DNA from: Morella rubra
Taxonomy: Eukaryota; Streptophyta; Magnoliopsida; Fagales; Myricaceae
Assembly: GCA_003952965.2 (NCBI GenBank)
Contig: CM025850.1
Location: forward strand, 37,820,257 to 37,884,256
Reading direction: 5' to 3'
Length of the DNA stretch: 64,000 nucleotides
In this document: positions 1 through 12,596 of the stretch, piece by piece
Numbering within the stretch: position 1 is the stretch's first letter
Layout of the letters: every line of letters begins with the position of its first letter
Translations under genes and position numbers: made by a program
Notes under the pieces: generated by a model
Seen by the model: only the letters and a program-made list of their open reading frames with translations
Told to the model about the DNA's origin: nothing
The model's database searches: none

Positions 1-790
1 TCGACAATATGACTGTTGGGTTATGGTAACCCTGAAGCGGTTGACCGTACATGAAACGATCAACTGGTATAATGGTAAAATTCATAACGGCTAGAAACGA
101 CTAATTTTCTCATATGGCCTATATAAAAACCTTCCTATTGTCTCAAAATTAGAAAGAATGACCACATATCATTTTATATAGCTTGAGAAATATCTTGAAC
201 CTTCTTATTCCATATTTCTTATATCATTCACACAAATTACACTTTCACATTCCTTGTCATTGTGTGAATCAAAAGAGATAAAGCTTTCCATTTTCTTATC
301 CACTCTTTGAGAGAGTTTATTCTTCAATCTTTATATCCAAAGAGGTGATTCCTTTAGTGAGGTTGTTCACTTAAAGAAGAAGCTTAGAGAGGGTATATTT
401 CAAGCTTGGTTGGGTTTGGGTGTTGAGCCAAGAAAACACTTGTACGGTTTCTTAGCACTTGGAAGCTAGTGTGTACACTATTTGGAAGATAGTGGAAAAA
501 CTTCAAGGCTCGGTAAAGGAGCTTGAGGGGTGGATGTAGGCGGGTTTGCCGAACCACCTAAAAATCACTGTTTGCTTCTCTATCCCTACTCCTTACATTT
601 AGCATTTATTTACTCGCATCAATGAATACTTGTGCTAAATAGTCTTTACTTTGCAAACACGACTTTGTGGGTTAAAAGACAGAGCTCATATTACTCGAAA
701 CCAATTCACCCCCTTCCCTCTTTACGCATGTTGCCTTAATCCTTGGACTTATATTTATTATTAGTTTTATATTCTCTAACACTTTCTCTC
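1..790 (+). mobile_element. Copia-type LTR fragment (fossil)
   Basis: AT-rich block with a TATA-like signal near 119-127 and the sequence attcaccccc near 704, a phrase often found near the 3' end of plant Copia-type LTRs. No coding domain is attached and the left end lies outside the window. It is treated as an old, isolated LTR piece. The family is inferred from general appearance only. Confidence 0.45.
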
Positions 791-1219
791 ACATGTGGGC
801 CAGACTCTCTTTTAGAAAAATGCATCCATACGGAACCACTGGCTCCTTAAACAAAAGAGAAAATATTCCTACTTTTTTCATGCGTAGTTGAACTTATCTG
901 CACAATACAATACATATTGCATACATGCATACACAAACATTTATATGTATGCATGCATGGAAACAGAAGATCGGGCCCTAACTAATAAGTGTCCTCATAA
1001 AATTAGTCACGATAAAGCAAAGTTATCAGCCATACCGAAAGTTGCGGAAGAGTGGTTGAGAGGTCACTTGCTAGCTAGTGATGAAGTGGGTGCGACTTTA
1101 AACAATCAAATAATAATAATAATACCAATCAGCTGAGCTCAAAATTGCTGTTCTTTGAGCTCTTCTTTAAAGACATTTCCAAAAAAAAATAAGAAAATTA
1201 GAAAGAAATATGGCAAAAA
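791..1219. other. Intergenic, nothing recognised
   Basis: The only open frame (888-1136) has low-complexity composition and no recognisable domain. I see nothing to annotate before the TIR element that starts at 1230. Confidence 0.5.
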
Positions 1220-1229
1220 CCATTTTTAG

Positions 1230-1486
1230 GTCTTGATTCCATCCTAATTTATGGGTCCGAATGAATGGTTACTATTTTGCCAACACATTAATGAGAGCTT
1301 TGGACGGTTCATAATTTGACAAAAGCAAAAACAAAAAAATCGTGAAGTTAAACCTTTATACGGTAATCAAAACACATCGTTTCATTAAAAGAAAAACTCT
1401 TTACTCCCACTTCTCTCCTTGATCTCTACCTCTTCTTTGGCTTGCACCTACCACAGTACACTCACCGGCCCTGTAGAAAATTATGG
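1230..1486 (+). repeat. Left TIR of MULE-like element
   Basis: Reverse-complement match to 8288-8543 with scattered substitutions and small indels. The longest clear shared stretches include attaatgagagctttggac and aaaacacatcgtttcattaa. Arm divergence suggests an old insertion. Confidence 0.8.
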
Positions 1487-2163
1487 ACTATGGTTTGGCT
1501 TTGCAGGTTCTCCATTTAGAATATGAACTTTGTCCCATTAAATCCAGACTGTGGGTTTGAATGTATTTGGATCCGTACGTGTCTAGACTGAATTCAAACT
1601 CATTGTTGCATGTCATTGTTTCTGATTAGTCTGATGCTATCCCTACTGCTCTGTTATGTTGTAATATCTATGTTTTGTTGTCTTGCTAGCTGCTAGTCTG
1701 GCTTGTTGTGGTGGCGTCTATATCAGTTAGGTAGCTAGTCTCTCTTGGATGAAGAGTTCTCTGTGAATAATTAGCCAAAACATAAAAGCATGCGAGGAAC
1801 ACATCCAAGAAACCAAACTAATTTATGCAAAGATTCCTCACGCCAATGTTGTCTAACAACCTCACAAACACTACTATGCAAAACATACCATTAGGAGATA
1901 CAAACCAAACAACCTCATCTTCCTTGTTACCATTCCAATTAATAGAGAGCGGGAACAATAGGGAATTGTGCACTAATAGCGATCTCAAATCATTTCTAGG
2001 AATAATGCTTTCAACCTTGTCGTTCTCCCTTTTTTTTTTTTTTTCCTGAAAATACTATTTATTCAACTCAAAACAAAGCAAGGAAAAAGAAATCAAGGTG
2101 GATCAGTCCTTGCATAGACCCGAACCAAGTTCGGGTAGTGCTCATGAATATCGGGGTGGCCTC

Positions 2164-5100
2164 CTAACTCAAGTTTAGAGGCAGCCCAACGAGCAAGATG
2201 GTGCGCCTCCACATTAGCACCTCTTTTAACAAAACTAAACGTACAAGAATTAAACCAAGAGACACACTCAAAAGCTCTTCAACCCTACCAAAAATCCTCC
2301 AGTCATTCCGCACTGGGTATTTGTGAAAGGCATCAATAGCAAGAAATGAATCCCCTTCAATGATAACATCCTGAAAACCATAAACCCGAGCCTCTTGAAT
2401 ACCCATCACAGCAGCAGAAACTTCCCCTTCCAAGGGACCAGCCACAGAAAATTTCTGCACTTTAGCCCCACCACTTACCCAAATGATTCCTAAATACAAC
2501 AACACCCACAGCAAATTTCGGTCTCATTGCTACATCAAAATTAACCTTTATCTTCCCATATAAAGGTGGTTTCCATCGTGCAAGCTCCACAATCTCATCT
2601 CTCTGAGCCCAAGCTGCAACATGTTCCCTTGTAGATCTTCTAATCCTGAACATCAAAGCAGTAATGTCCAAGTAGCGGCATGATGAACCACCTGATTTCT
2701 AGACCACCATAAATGATCCAAACATTCAAAGCAAAAATCTGAAAATGCTGAAAATCATGTGCAGACAATCCAGGCATACGGGATGGGTCAATAATAGTCA
2801 ATAGCCAAGAGGACAAAGGCTCATTAGTAAAAACACTAATATCCAAAGCCCACGGTGAAGATTGCCAAAGAATCCTACTAACACTACAATCAATTAGCAT
2901 ATGTTTTGTAGTCTCCACCTCTTCCCCACACAACACATAATAAGCCTCCTCCACATCTACAGTACACCTCATTCTACTAAGTACATTGCCCTTTGTAAGA
3001 ACAGCATCCCACAACAATTTCCACAAAGCCAATTTAAATCTTTCATGCACTTGCATCCTCCATAATTTCTTCCACCACCCAACCTCCATAGGATAAGTAG
3101 GAAAATTTTTAACTTTCATCAATTCCTAATACATTGTCTTCACCGAAAAACATCCAGATTTATTAAGAATCCACATCAATTCATCCTTTCGATTAGAACT
3201 CCCGAGATGGATTTGCAAAATAGCTTCAACCTTACCTTTGATCAAATAATCTCCAAACTAGTGATTTATCCCACTGACCCAAATTAGAATCAATAAGATC
3301 AGCTACAATAGAAACCAACAACTTAGCATCCAAATTACTAGAAGAAGGTTTAAAACCTTGAATTGTTGGAATCCATGGATCATCCCAAACTGAGATATCT
3401 CTCCCATTTCCCACAACAAAACACATCCCCACATTGATTAAATCTTTCCATTTAATAATGCTCTGCCATACTCAAGAATTTTTCAGTCCTCCCACAGCCT
3501 CCCTCAACCCAATATGATTCAAGTATTTGCTCTTTAACAATTGACCCAAAGACAATCAGGATTTGTTAAAATATGCCACACAAGCTTAGAAATTAAAGCC
3601 CTATTGAGATCAGTCATACCCCGAATACCCAATCCACCCAAAGATTTTGGAACACAGATAGAGTCCCAAGATTTTAAAGATAAATTTCTGGTTTTCTCAG
3701 GTTTGAAACCCCACCAAAAATTTTTAAAGCCCCTATCCACTTCAACACACCATCTTTGGGGAAAAGCAACAAAACCCATAGAATATGCAGGTAAAGTAGA
3801 TGCAACACTCCTCAACATAGTGGCCCTCCTTGCTTGAGAAAGGAGCCGAGCTTTCCAACCACCAATCTTGGCAAAAATACGCTCTTTCATATCAGCCAAA
3901 GCTTTATACTTAGAAATGGAAAAAGTAAAGGCATCTCCAAATGTTTTGCCTTAACCGGCATCCTTTTCAGACCGAGCAACTCACTAATGGGCATAGTTGA
4001 AGGTCCAAAATTTTTTTTACTAAAATGAATAGAAGATTTACTTCTATTAATTTTTTGCCTAGACCACCCCATATACACCTCAAGGCATTTATCAATAGCC
4101 AAAGCATTCCTCACATTTGCTTTTGCAAATAATAGCAAATCATCCGCAAAAAGGAGGTGGGAAATGACCGGAGCATTTCTTCCCACTTTAATACCTGTAA
4201 TACTTCCAGCAACCTCTTCTTTTAATAACAACTGAGATAAAATTTCAGTGCACAAAAGAAATAAAGAGCGGAGAGAGTGGGTCACCTTGACGAAGACCAC
4301 GAGTTAGTGAAAACCTCCCAAATGAACTACCGTTCAACAAAACTGAGAATTATGAATAAGACATACATTGCTGAATCCAATTAATCCACATCGGATGAAA
4401 CCCATAATTTCTCATGACAACAAGAAGAAATTATCATTCCACCCGATCATATGTCTTTTCCATATTAGCCTTCACCGCCATCCATCCACCCATACCCCTT
4501 TTATGGTTCATACTATTAAACACTTCAGCCGCCACAATATAATTGTCCTGAATCAACCTTCCAGGCACAAAAGCTAACTGATATGGAGAAATAAGCTTCG
4601 ACAACACCTTCTTAAGCCGCTCTGTTAAAATTTTAGAAATAAGCTTGTAAATCACATTACAAAGGCTTATAGGTCTATACTGACTAACCAAAGAGGGGTT
4701 GTCAACCTTAGGGATCAAGACTAAATTTGTAAAATTCAATTCAGGCAAAAGACGACCCTCCACAAAGAAATCCTGCACCGTAGCAATTACATCATCCCCA
4801 ACTATCTCCCAATATTGCCTGAAAAAAATACAGTCAGCCCATCAGGACCCAACGCCTTATCCCGATGCATTGTTTTGAAAGTTTCCCAAATTTCCTCCCT
4901 ATCCAAAATATGAATCAGCTCTTCATTCTTTTCCATCATTATCATAGACTCCATTAGATTATCCAAATTTGATGGAATAATAGGTCTGCTCGAAGTATAC
5001 AATTCAGAGAAAAAGGAAATCAATTCTTGGCATATATTCTATCTTCCAGAAATCCAGCCACCAGCTTGATCCTTTAGTTCCACAATACGATTCCTACAAC

Positions 5101-6190
5101 GTCAAATAACCGTAGATGCATGATAAAACTTCATATTCAAGTCACCTGAAGTCAGCCAAGCCACTCTAGATTTTTGTTTCCATAGCATCTCTTCACGTTA
5201 GAGTTGCTTATTTAACTCCGCTAATAAGCACTTCTCAATCTCAATATTTTGCCAAGAAGGTTCAGATTGTTGAACAGAACATAAATGCTCTTTTAACCCT
5301 ACAATCCGAATATTAATGTTCCCAAAAGTCTCCAAATTCCACTTACGTAAAGCCCCCCTCACAGCCCGTATTTTAGTGAATAAAATCCAACCAGGAGCTC
5401 CACTCCTCTTCTTCCTCCATGATTCGGCAATAACACCAAAACATGAAGCATCCCTAGTCCAAAATTTTTCAAATTTAAAACAAGTAGCCACCCGAGCTTC
5501 ACTTCCAAATAAATGGAGAATAATAGGCACATGATCAGAATTTGTTAGACTATAATGGCTCACACTAGCATTCGGATAACTAGTTATCCACTCCACATTG
5601 GCAATACTTCTATCTAGTCTCTCCCGAATATTTGCCATACCTAACCACCCATTAGTCCATGTAAAATTACGACCAAAAAAACCTAAATCCACAAATCCCT
5701 TGCAATCCATGAAATGCCTTAAACCCCTAGAAAAAGGAACCATTCACCAATCTGCCCCCTCTTTTTTCCTTTTGATAGAAAACATCATTAAAATCCCAAT
5801 ACAAACCCATGGTTGACCAGATTCACCACCCACCTCCATCAACTCAGCCTAAAAAGCCTCCTTATCCCTCCACAATGGCGGGCCATACACCAAAGAACAC
5901 ATAAACTCAGGTCTATCCCCACCTGGCCTCATCAGCAAATGAAAAATCGATCAAGACAACCATAGAACCTAAAGCACAACCCAGGGCGCCAATAAAAAGC
6001 CAACCCACCCTTGCACCCAACAGGAGGAAAAGACAGAAAAAAAGAATCCAAGTCGACGTAAAATCACTGAAGGTGATCATCCTTTATTTTGGTTTCAATC
6101 AAAAAAATACCCACAGGACCCACATCACGCACAAGCATCCTGAGGGCACGCAATGCCGCAAGTCTTTCTAAACCCCGGTAATTCCATGAT
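2164..6190 (-). pseudogene. LINE ORF2 (endonuclease-RT-zf-RVT-RNase H), broken
   Basis: The endonuclease begins near 6190 (a degenerate WN(Y)RGL start, then FLIETK) and reaches NSDHVPIILHLFG, the APE-type SDH motif, in 5198-5743. Reverse transcriptase spans about 5023-3534 with AFVPGRLIQDNYIVAAE, the remnant KANMEKTYDRVE and the catalytic box LLFADDLLLFAKA. The zf-RVT domain is in 2640-3122 (FKLALWKLLWDAVLTKGNVL and CGEEVETTKHMLIDC). RNase H is at 2164-2514 (VIIEGDSFLAIDA). These are all parts of one polyprotein, now cut into about eight short frames. Confidence 0.88.
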
Positions 6191-7709
6191 ACAAGGCTCC
6201 TTGTGACAGTGGGGGTAGTATATGGCCCGCCGCCCCAGCCTTGTTTGTAGCATCATCAAAAAATTCCACCACATTCACATCCTCAATAATATTCTTCTTT
6301 CTCGACACAAACCGTTTCTTCCTTCTTGAGATAAAACTATCACCCACACCAGGAGAAAAAATAGCAACCAATGGCTCCTCCACTGAAGAATTAGATGTCT
6401 GTTCCCTATATTTCTTAATCGGGGAATTAGGAGAGTCAATAGCAACACCATCCCGCTTCAAAGCCAAATGACCACTCATGTCTACTTTGGCCCCCAACAG
6501 GTTAGAAACCACATCTACCCCCACACGACTACTAGGTGAAATTTGGACTTCCTGAACAATCTCAACATTTTGGCCCTTACTCAACCCATCCATATAACCC
6601 TTCACATTACTACCCGAGCCCAATTCCCATCCCAAAACCTTCTATGATTTATCCATATTCTGCAGACCTCCATCCTTTGTTGTACATTGAGATTCCAATA
6701 CCACCACAACCTCCAAAATATTAGTCATGGGCCTCCTTATCCTTTCTATCGGCATCACACCATCTTCAAGTGGTCTAAATGATCCAGCACGCCAATTATC
6801 CATAGATTCTGTCCCCTGAATCCCAAATTTTTCTCCATACTTCCTTCCTGCCCCTCCCTCCTAGATCCAACTCCCAACCTCCCAAATCCAGTAGAAAAAC
6901 CAGCCCATCCTCAACCCCTCATCGGAGCCCTCCCTCTGCCCCCAAAGGTACCTTGTCTCATACCCAAGCTTTCAGCGCTCCTAGAACCCGAATCATCCAT
7001 AGGTATCATCCCCCGCATCTCCTCCCCCAAAGCAAATTGGTAAGGATGATTATCATTAGTACAATTCCCCATAGTATGAGTAATTCTTCCACAAACCAAA
7101 CAAAAACAAGACAACTTCTCATATTTGAATGCAATCCACATCGGATTACCTACAGCTCTCGGCAAATAAAATCCAGGTTGTAGAGGCGTTTCTAACTTAA
7201 ACTGCACTTAGAACCCTTAGATAGGGTTTATTAACATCCACCTCCTCCACTTGACAGACCATCCCCAACTTACTGCCTAATAGATAGGCATTCTCTACAT
7301 CTAGACTTTCTATGGGAAGACCATATATTTGAACCCAAAATTAAGCATGAGAAATTTCCACGTCATTAATAGACTCTCCTTGCTTCCATTCTTGTAAAAT
7401 CAACAGAAATCCTTTGAAATTCCAGGGGGCTAACCTAAGCACTCTTTCCTTTTCCTCCATCGTCTGAAAAAAGAAGAGAAAACGATTTGGCCCTGCATCC
7501 TCTATTCGCAGATTCGGAGAAAATCGCTAACCAGCTCTTATCAGAGGGAAAATGACAGGTTTAGGGAAAATCTTCCTTGAAACCAACCTCACAACCAGAG
7601 TCATGGCTTCAAACTCCCGAGCCCTCTCCGTATTAACCTTGAGTAATCCAGAGACATCCTCCCATGACAGATTCTTAGTTTTCTCCATTAACTCTTCCAG
7701 ATCCCTCAT
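6168..7709 (-). pseudogene. LINE ORF1 (gag-like, CCHC zinc knuckle), broken
   Basis: The N-terminal piece (7527-7709) resembles the DUF4283 region of plant LINE ORF1 (NLSWEDVSGLLKVNTE, then EFEAMTLVVRLVSRKIF). A second piece (6911-7207) carries the knuckle CLVCGRITHTMGNC after the usual WIAFKYEKLS lead-in. A C-terminal basic/serine-rich tail (6168-6635) runs into the start of ORF2. ORF1 proteins bind the LINE RNA to form the particle used in target-primed reverse transcription. Several stops and frame changes separate the three pieces. Confidence 0.8.
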
Positions 7710-8287
7710 TGATTACTTGGAAGAACTCATCGGCCGAGCCAAAGTAAAGAATTCCTTCCAACAATAGCTTTCTGTCCACCCTAATGTCTTAATCGAACGT
7801 CCAAAATGAAAATCCAAGCAGCCAAACCCTACAGCAAGCAGAACGATAATAACAGCAGGAAAATTAAGGTAACAATAGCGAAGAAAAATAGCTAGATCTG
7901 AAGAAATAGCAGACGAAATGGCGTCGAGAAAGTGTAAAAGAGACTAAGAATGACATATTGTAGAAAAAGGCGTAATGGATATCAGTAGGAAGAAAGGTGT
8001 GGGGGAACCAATGGATACGATGATGGGGCCAGAGAGAAGAATGAAATCATTGCAGGTGGGACCAATCGAAGATGAGAGAGAAAGTACCAATAGAGGATAG
8101 CAGTGAAGAGAAAGGGGCGAGAAAGGAATATTCGGCGAGAGCATTTTGCTCGGAGGCTCCAGAGAGCGGTTTTTAGCCGACCTTGGCGTTCTCCCAATTG
8201 CAGACAATTATGGCTGATCAGGTCAATTCATCGGTCCCCTATAATGCTATAAGCTAAAAGTAGAGGCGGTACCTAATCATAATTACT

Positions 8288-8543
8288 GCATAATTTTCTA
8301 CAAGGGCACCGATTAATGAACTTTGCAGAGAAGAGGTAGAGAAGACAAGAGTGGAAGGGATGACTATTACTTTTAATGAAACGATGTGTTTTGATTATCA
8401 TTACAGGTTTAACCTCATTAATTAACGATTTTTTTGTTTTTGCTTTTGTCAAAACGCTATGAACCGTCCAAAGCTCTCATTAATGCATTGGCAAAATAGT
8501 ATCCATTCATTAGGAACTTTAAATTAGGATAGAATCTCGATCC
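8288..8543 (-). repeat. Right TIR of MULE-like element
   Basis: Inverted partner of 1230-1486. It ends next to the TSD copy ccattttag at 8544-8552. Confidence 0.8.
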
Positions 8544-8698
8544 CCATTTTAGTCGCAATCAAGGAGACGCATGCATGATCGATTGTCATCCTCGTACATT
8601 TCTTTGGCGGAGAAGGTGTATTCCTAGGTGATAGATCTTACATGTATTGTGACGTTTGGCAAACCAAAATTTTAACTTTTAAAGTTTTATCATTATTA

Positions 8699-9516
8699 GA
8701 GCATTCTTAGTAGGTTCTCTATTATAACATTTTGGTTAGAATAGAGAATCAATTTAACAAAAAAGTCAAAAAATACCCTTTAGCAGCTTATCCATTTTAA
8801 CAATTTTTAACAAAAAATTTTAATATATGAACAGTGGTTCTCTATTTTAAGATAACCACTGTTCATTTCTCATATTAAAATATTAATATTTTTTTCTTTT
8901 TCTTTTTCTTTTCTTCCTCCCAGCGTGAGTTCCTCCCAACATGACGCACCCCGATCACAATTTTCAAGATGCTTCAGAGCACAAAATTTTCTTATTCTCT
9001 TTGGGTAGAACACAACTTATATCCATCCCGATCACTGCCAACCTATAATTTTCCCGTTTGGCTTGGAGTGTCTTCAAGCCTTACAGTCACTTGTACCGCA
9101 GAGAAAGAGGCTCGGTGCCATTGTCTTCTGCTCACGAATAGAATAGGTAGCATATATCCATGCACTTTATCCTAGTTTATATATAAACTTGATCGGTACC
9201 TATTTCTGTTTCTAAGTTTTCAAAAATTTTGTCTGTAAAAACCATGAACTATCATTTCTTGTCTTCCTTAAAATGAAACCGCTTAAGAATTGCACAAAAA
9301 AAGGAATGGAAAGAATAAACGTTAAATAGAATAGTAAATGTTAGAGAAATAATAAATAAATTTTTGAATAATAATATTTAAATAGAATAGTAAAAGTAGA
9401 TAGTTAAAATAGAGAAGCTGCTGTGGCTGTTTTTAAAAAGTTGATGGTTAAAATAGAGAAGTGCACTTTTTGATTAAAATCGAGAGCCAAATCTGAATAA
9501 GCTGCTAAGAATGCTC
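8699..9516. mobile_element. PIF/Harbinger-like non-autonomous TIR element
   Basis: The ends carry the inverted repeat gagcattcttagyag (left 8699, right end 9516), flanked by the trinucleotide TTA on both sides (8696-8698 and 9517-9519), the target-site type of PIF/Harbinger and Tourist elements. Inner repeats ttaaaatagagaa recur near the right end. A palindrome around aacagtggtt / aaccactgtt lies at about 8832-8866. No transposase is seen in its 818 bp. Confidence 0.7.
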
Positions 9517-10269
9517 TTACAATTCATTCTCTTTTTTTACTTTTTTCACTAATTTTTCATTCTCTCTCTTCACCTTTTTACCAACTCTTAAAATTTTACT
9601 GAAATTTTGTTCCCAAACGCCGTGTTAGGATGGTCATGACAATGTGGATGTGGTGTGACACTTATGATCCCTCCACAATTTACAAAGGACCATATAATCA
9701 ATCATGTTTTCGTAGAAAAAACCTGTCAGTGAGGAAACGAGGATTAGGTATAGCAGTATTGTTTTAAACCAGTAAATTGTTCATATGTTCATAGGATTCG
9801 TGTTAGTATTCAACTGGGGAAGCAAATCAAAGATTTTATAAACAAAATTGGAGGGCTATTTGAACAAATGTCTCCAAATTAGTTAACCATACGAATGTGT
9901 TAGATAGAGTTAAATATGTAAACGGCAGAGCTTATGGTGTGGGGGACCAGTCCTGATTGACTAGTGTTAGAGAAATTAGCAGGGTACGTAGAGTGAGCAG
10001 CGGATGCTACCTGACAATATTTGAATCTGATGCTGAATGATCCACAAGTTTAGGCAATTAATTTAATTCATGCATCGTATAATGCTTATTTGGGGTACTA
10101 CGTACTGTTAATTAAAGGGAATTGCGAATGAGACTTACGTCACACGATTCTCCTCAACCTCTGTACGGAAGCGTTATTTTTTATTTTTTATTTTTATCTC
10201 GAGAGACGAGAGACAAGACGACCAAAGAACAATAATACAATTATGTAAAAGAGAGCCATTGTAAGTATT
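9517..10269. other. Intergenic, nothing recognised
   Basis: AT-rich DNA without a coding frame of note or a clear repeat. Confidence 0.5.
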
Positions 10270-10460
10270 AAGGGGCGTTTGTTTATCGAAATTTTATATT
10301 CTCAAAATTTTAAGAATTTTTTGAATGTTAAAATTTATTGAGTTTGTGAAAAGTGTAAAGTGTATATATAAAAAGTGTGAAGTTTATTGGGATTTGTAAA
10401 ATATATTTGGTATGGTGGAAATTTGAGCCCCCAAACAATTGAGCAAACAAATGTCCACTT
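10270..10460 (+). mobile_element. Short MITE-like repeat, copy 1
   Basis: Begins with gcgtttgtttatcgaaattt and continues with the block aaaattttaagaattttttg. The same order of blocks is seen at 47379-47557 (tgtttatttgttgaaatttt, then aaaattttaagaatttttta). Two dispersed copies of a short non-coding AT-rich unit suggest a MITE. Its superfamily is not determined. Confidence 0.45.
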
Positions 10461-10707
10461 AGATGCACAGTAAAGGACCGATTGTTTTAAATACTATCTG
10501 GTTTACTTACTATATCAGTCTTTTTTTTAAACACGTCGTACTAATTTGAGTAGGATCTTAATTCATAATTGCTCAATATTAAAAAGTGACCAAATTAACT
10601 CCACTGGTTAAAGCAACCATGCACGCACGGTAATAGAACTAGTGCAGCAACACAGCAAATGGATGCCAGACAACACCTATTTTGAATTTTTGGAAGATTT
10701 TTGCTGA

Positions 10708-11000
10708 TATTCATCATAAATTAACAATAAGGTAAATATTCACCTAAAATCTAAATACTAAAATAGACATTCAAGCAAATTCTATATATATGTTATACTT
10801 TATTTTGAGTCTCATTTTTTAAAAAGAAATACTGAAAATTTTATTATTTTTTTAATTATTCATCATAAATTAACAATAAATATAAAATATTCATTCAAAA
10901 TTTAAATTATAAAATAAATATTCAATCAAATTTCATATGTTATACTTTATTTTGATAATTATTTTTATTTTATTTTTTAAAAAAAAATCAGAATAAAAAA
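10708..11000 (+). repeat. Tandem duplication, two ~148-bp units
   Basis: Two diverged neighbouring copies share attcatcataaattaacaa, a middle block with aaatattcanncaaaatnta, and ttatactttattttga in the same order. The second copy starts near 10857. Very AT-rich and non-coding. Confidence 0.6.
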
Positions 11001-11367
11001 TTTTGGTAATTCTACTGAAATTTCGGATTCCAATTCTAAAAATGACTTTCGGTTCGATTATAATATATGCCGGAAGTAGAATCAAAATTTTCGATTCTTA
11101 CCGAAAACTTTTACCGCCCTTAACACGTACCTTTACTATGCGCGCAGGCGTTGACGCAGTAAAAGTTCAGCATTACCTAAAAGATGTATCTATCCAATCT
11201 CCAGAACACGTACAATATTCCTACAGATTCAATGAATTCATTTACGCATTTTGGGAAAGGTAATTTAAATTGTGTCTCCGGATTACCTTTGGTGATTAAA
11301 GGGAAAAAAAGTAAAGATTTCAAAGCCTAAAACATGGAATTTTTTTGAAGAAAAAAGAAAATTCAAC
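11001..11367. other. No recognised gene
   Basis: An 86-codon open frame (11003-11263, +) has no domain I can name and no supporting context, so it is not called. Confidence 0.4.
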
Positions 11368-11430
11368 TTTTTTTTTTTTTCCTGAAACAACTAATTTTAT
11401 ATATTGAAAATACAAAGGAAATACAAGCAG
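11368..11430 (-). mobile_element. LINE 3' tail remnant
   Basis: A T run (11368-11380) is followed by cctgaaac and the phrase aattttatatattgaaaata, which closely matches the LINE tail at 13711-13860 (aattttatatattcaaaact). This is a minus-strand L1 3' end with no recognisable upstream part and no clear TSD. Confidence 0.45.
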
Positions 11431-12596
11431 AGGTGGAACTACACAAGGATGATGGGGGACAGCCACCCCCATCGCTTGAAAAATCCTTCAAATTTTATTT
11501 TATTTTATTTATTTTTTGTGTGTTAAGCCCAGGCCCACCCCCTAACTACCCAAGCCAGTCCAGCCAGCTTTATTTTTAGTTTTAAATTCGCAGAGGGTGA
11601 AACGGCGCGTTTCACCTTGGTTTAATTCGTACCCCCTCTCAATTTCCCCGTTTTCTCCCCGACGCCCACCCTCTCTCACTTTGCTTCCCATCTCCCGACG
11701 CCAGCCTCCCCCTCTCACTCTGCCTCTTCGTTCCGGTCCCTCTCTTCTCCTCCGCAAAGACCACAACTCTCTCTCTCTCTCTTTCTCTCTCTTCGGCTCT
11801 TTCTCTCCAACCTCCAGGTACACCGTACTCTCTCTCAATTTGAATCTTGATTATGTTTCGATTATGCAGATTATGTACTCTAATTATGTTTCGATTGTAA
11901 TGAATTTTAAATTGTTAATTGTGATGAATAATGTGGATCTGTGATGAATTTATTTTAATTTGTGATGAATTCATCAATGCAAATACAAGTCAATAAAGGC
12001 TTCGCATTTTAGTTCGAGAAAGAAAGTTGATGGGAAAGAAATTGCTGGAAAGAGATTACTTGCAACTAATCTCCTCTCCTCTCATTCTTCCTTGGAAAAA
12101 GTAGTATCTTAAACATGGCTGATGATCTTTTACCCCGGATATTGAATTCTCTTCGAGATATAAATAACGAAAAGGAGTAGAGAAGAGATTACTTCGTTTG
12201 GTTGTAAAAGACCTCGAAACCTTGTCCTTAATTTTAATCTTTATCTTTTTAGTTTTGCTACTTGTTTAGCATGATGCATTTCTTTGTAAAGCATTTAACT
12301 CAATTTTTGTTTGGTCTTTTTTTTTTTTTCTTCTTGTTTTATGTTCTCAAATAAGAAAAAAATAAACTAAAGCTTTTCAGGGCTCATGTCAATCAGAGAT
12401 GAATAATGAACAGACAATAATGGGTGAGAAATAAAGTTTAAGAATAGTAGTGGGATAAAGATTGCTGTCATTATACAGATGTCTTGAAATTGAAAAATAA
12501 GAGTTTTGTCCCGTTTAATAGTGATAATTGTTACCTGGATTGATTTTTATCATTTGAAGTTGTAAAATTTTTTTTCCCTCCCTCTGTGGAATGCAG
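11431..12596 (+). other. CT-rich possible 5' leader and intron upstream of NHP2 exon
   Basis: Holds a perfect palindrome (ggtgaaac-ggcgc-gtttcacc, about 11596-11616) and a strongly C/T-rich stretch (11600-11820) with a (CT)n run near 11767. The stretch ends at a possible donor cctccag|gtacac. From 11850 to 12596 the DNA is T-rich and intron-like, and a C/T tract runs up to the acceptor before the NHP2 exon. No start codon or other NHP2 exon could be placed, so leader and intron status is inference. Confidence 0.35.

Larger units (their letters stand above)
2030..8179 (-). mobile_element. L1-type LINE, near full length, decayed
   Basis: A 6.15-kb non-LTR retrotransposon on the minus strand. 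The 3' poly(A) tail appears as a T run at 2030-2044. Flanks accttgtcgttctccc (2014-2029) and accttggcgttctccc (8180-8195) match at 15 of 16 bases and give both ends exactly. Domain order from the 5' end is ORF1 with DUF4283-like region and CCHC knuckle, then endonuclease, reverse transcriptase, zf-RVT and RNase H, the plant L1 layout. Every domain is interrupted by stops or frame changes, so it is inactive. It lies inside the MULE-like element, so it is the younger of the two. Confidence 0.92.
1230..8543. mobile_element. MULE-like TIR element, split by a nested LINE
   Basis: Inverted repeats of about 257 bp (1230-1486 and 8288-8543) match over their length, including the shared block gtagaaaattatg at the inner edge and atcctaattt near the outer edge. 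Both ends begin with GG. Flanks ccatttttag (1220-1229) and ccattttag (8544-8552) form an almost perfect 9-10 bp target-site duplication, as expected of Mutator-like elements. Without the LINE the element is only about 1.15 kb, and its interior (1487-2029 plus 8196-8287) shows no transposase, so it was non-autonomous. The class is inferred from TIR length and TSD length. Confidence 0.75.

Noticed and set aside
888-1136. 82-codon open frame on plus strand
   Set aside because: Low-complexity start, no domain, no splice or promoter context; likely chance.
11003-11263. 86-codon frame with a helix-like YLKDV...FNEFIYAF pattern
   Set aside because: A weak resemblance to paired amphipathic helix proteins was considered, but too few residues match and no neighbouring exon supports it.
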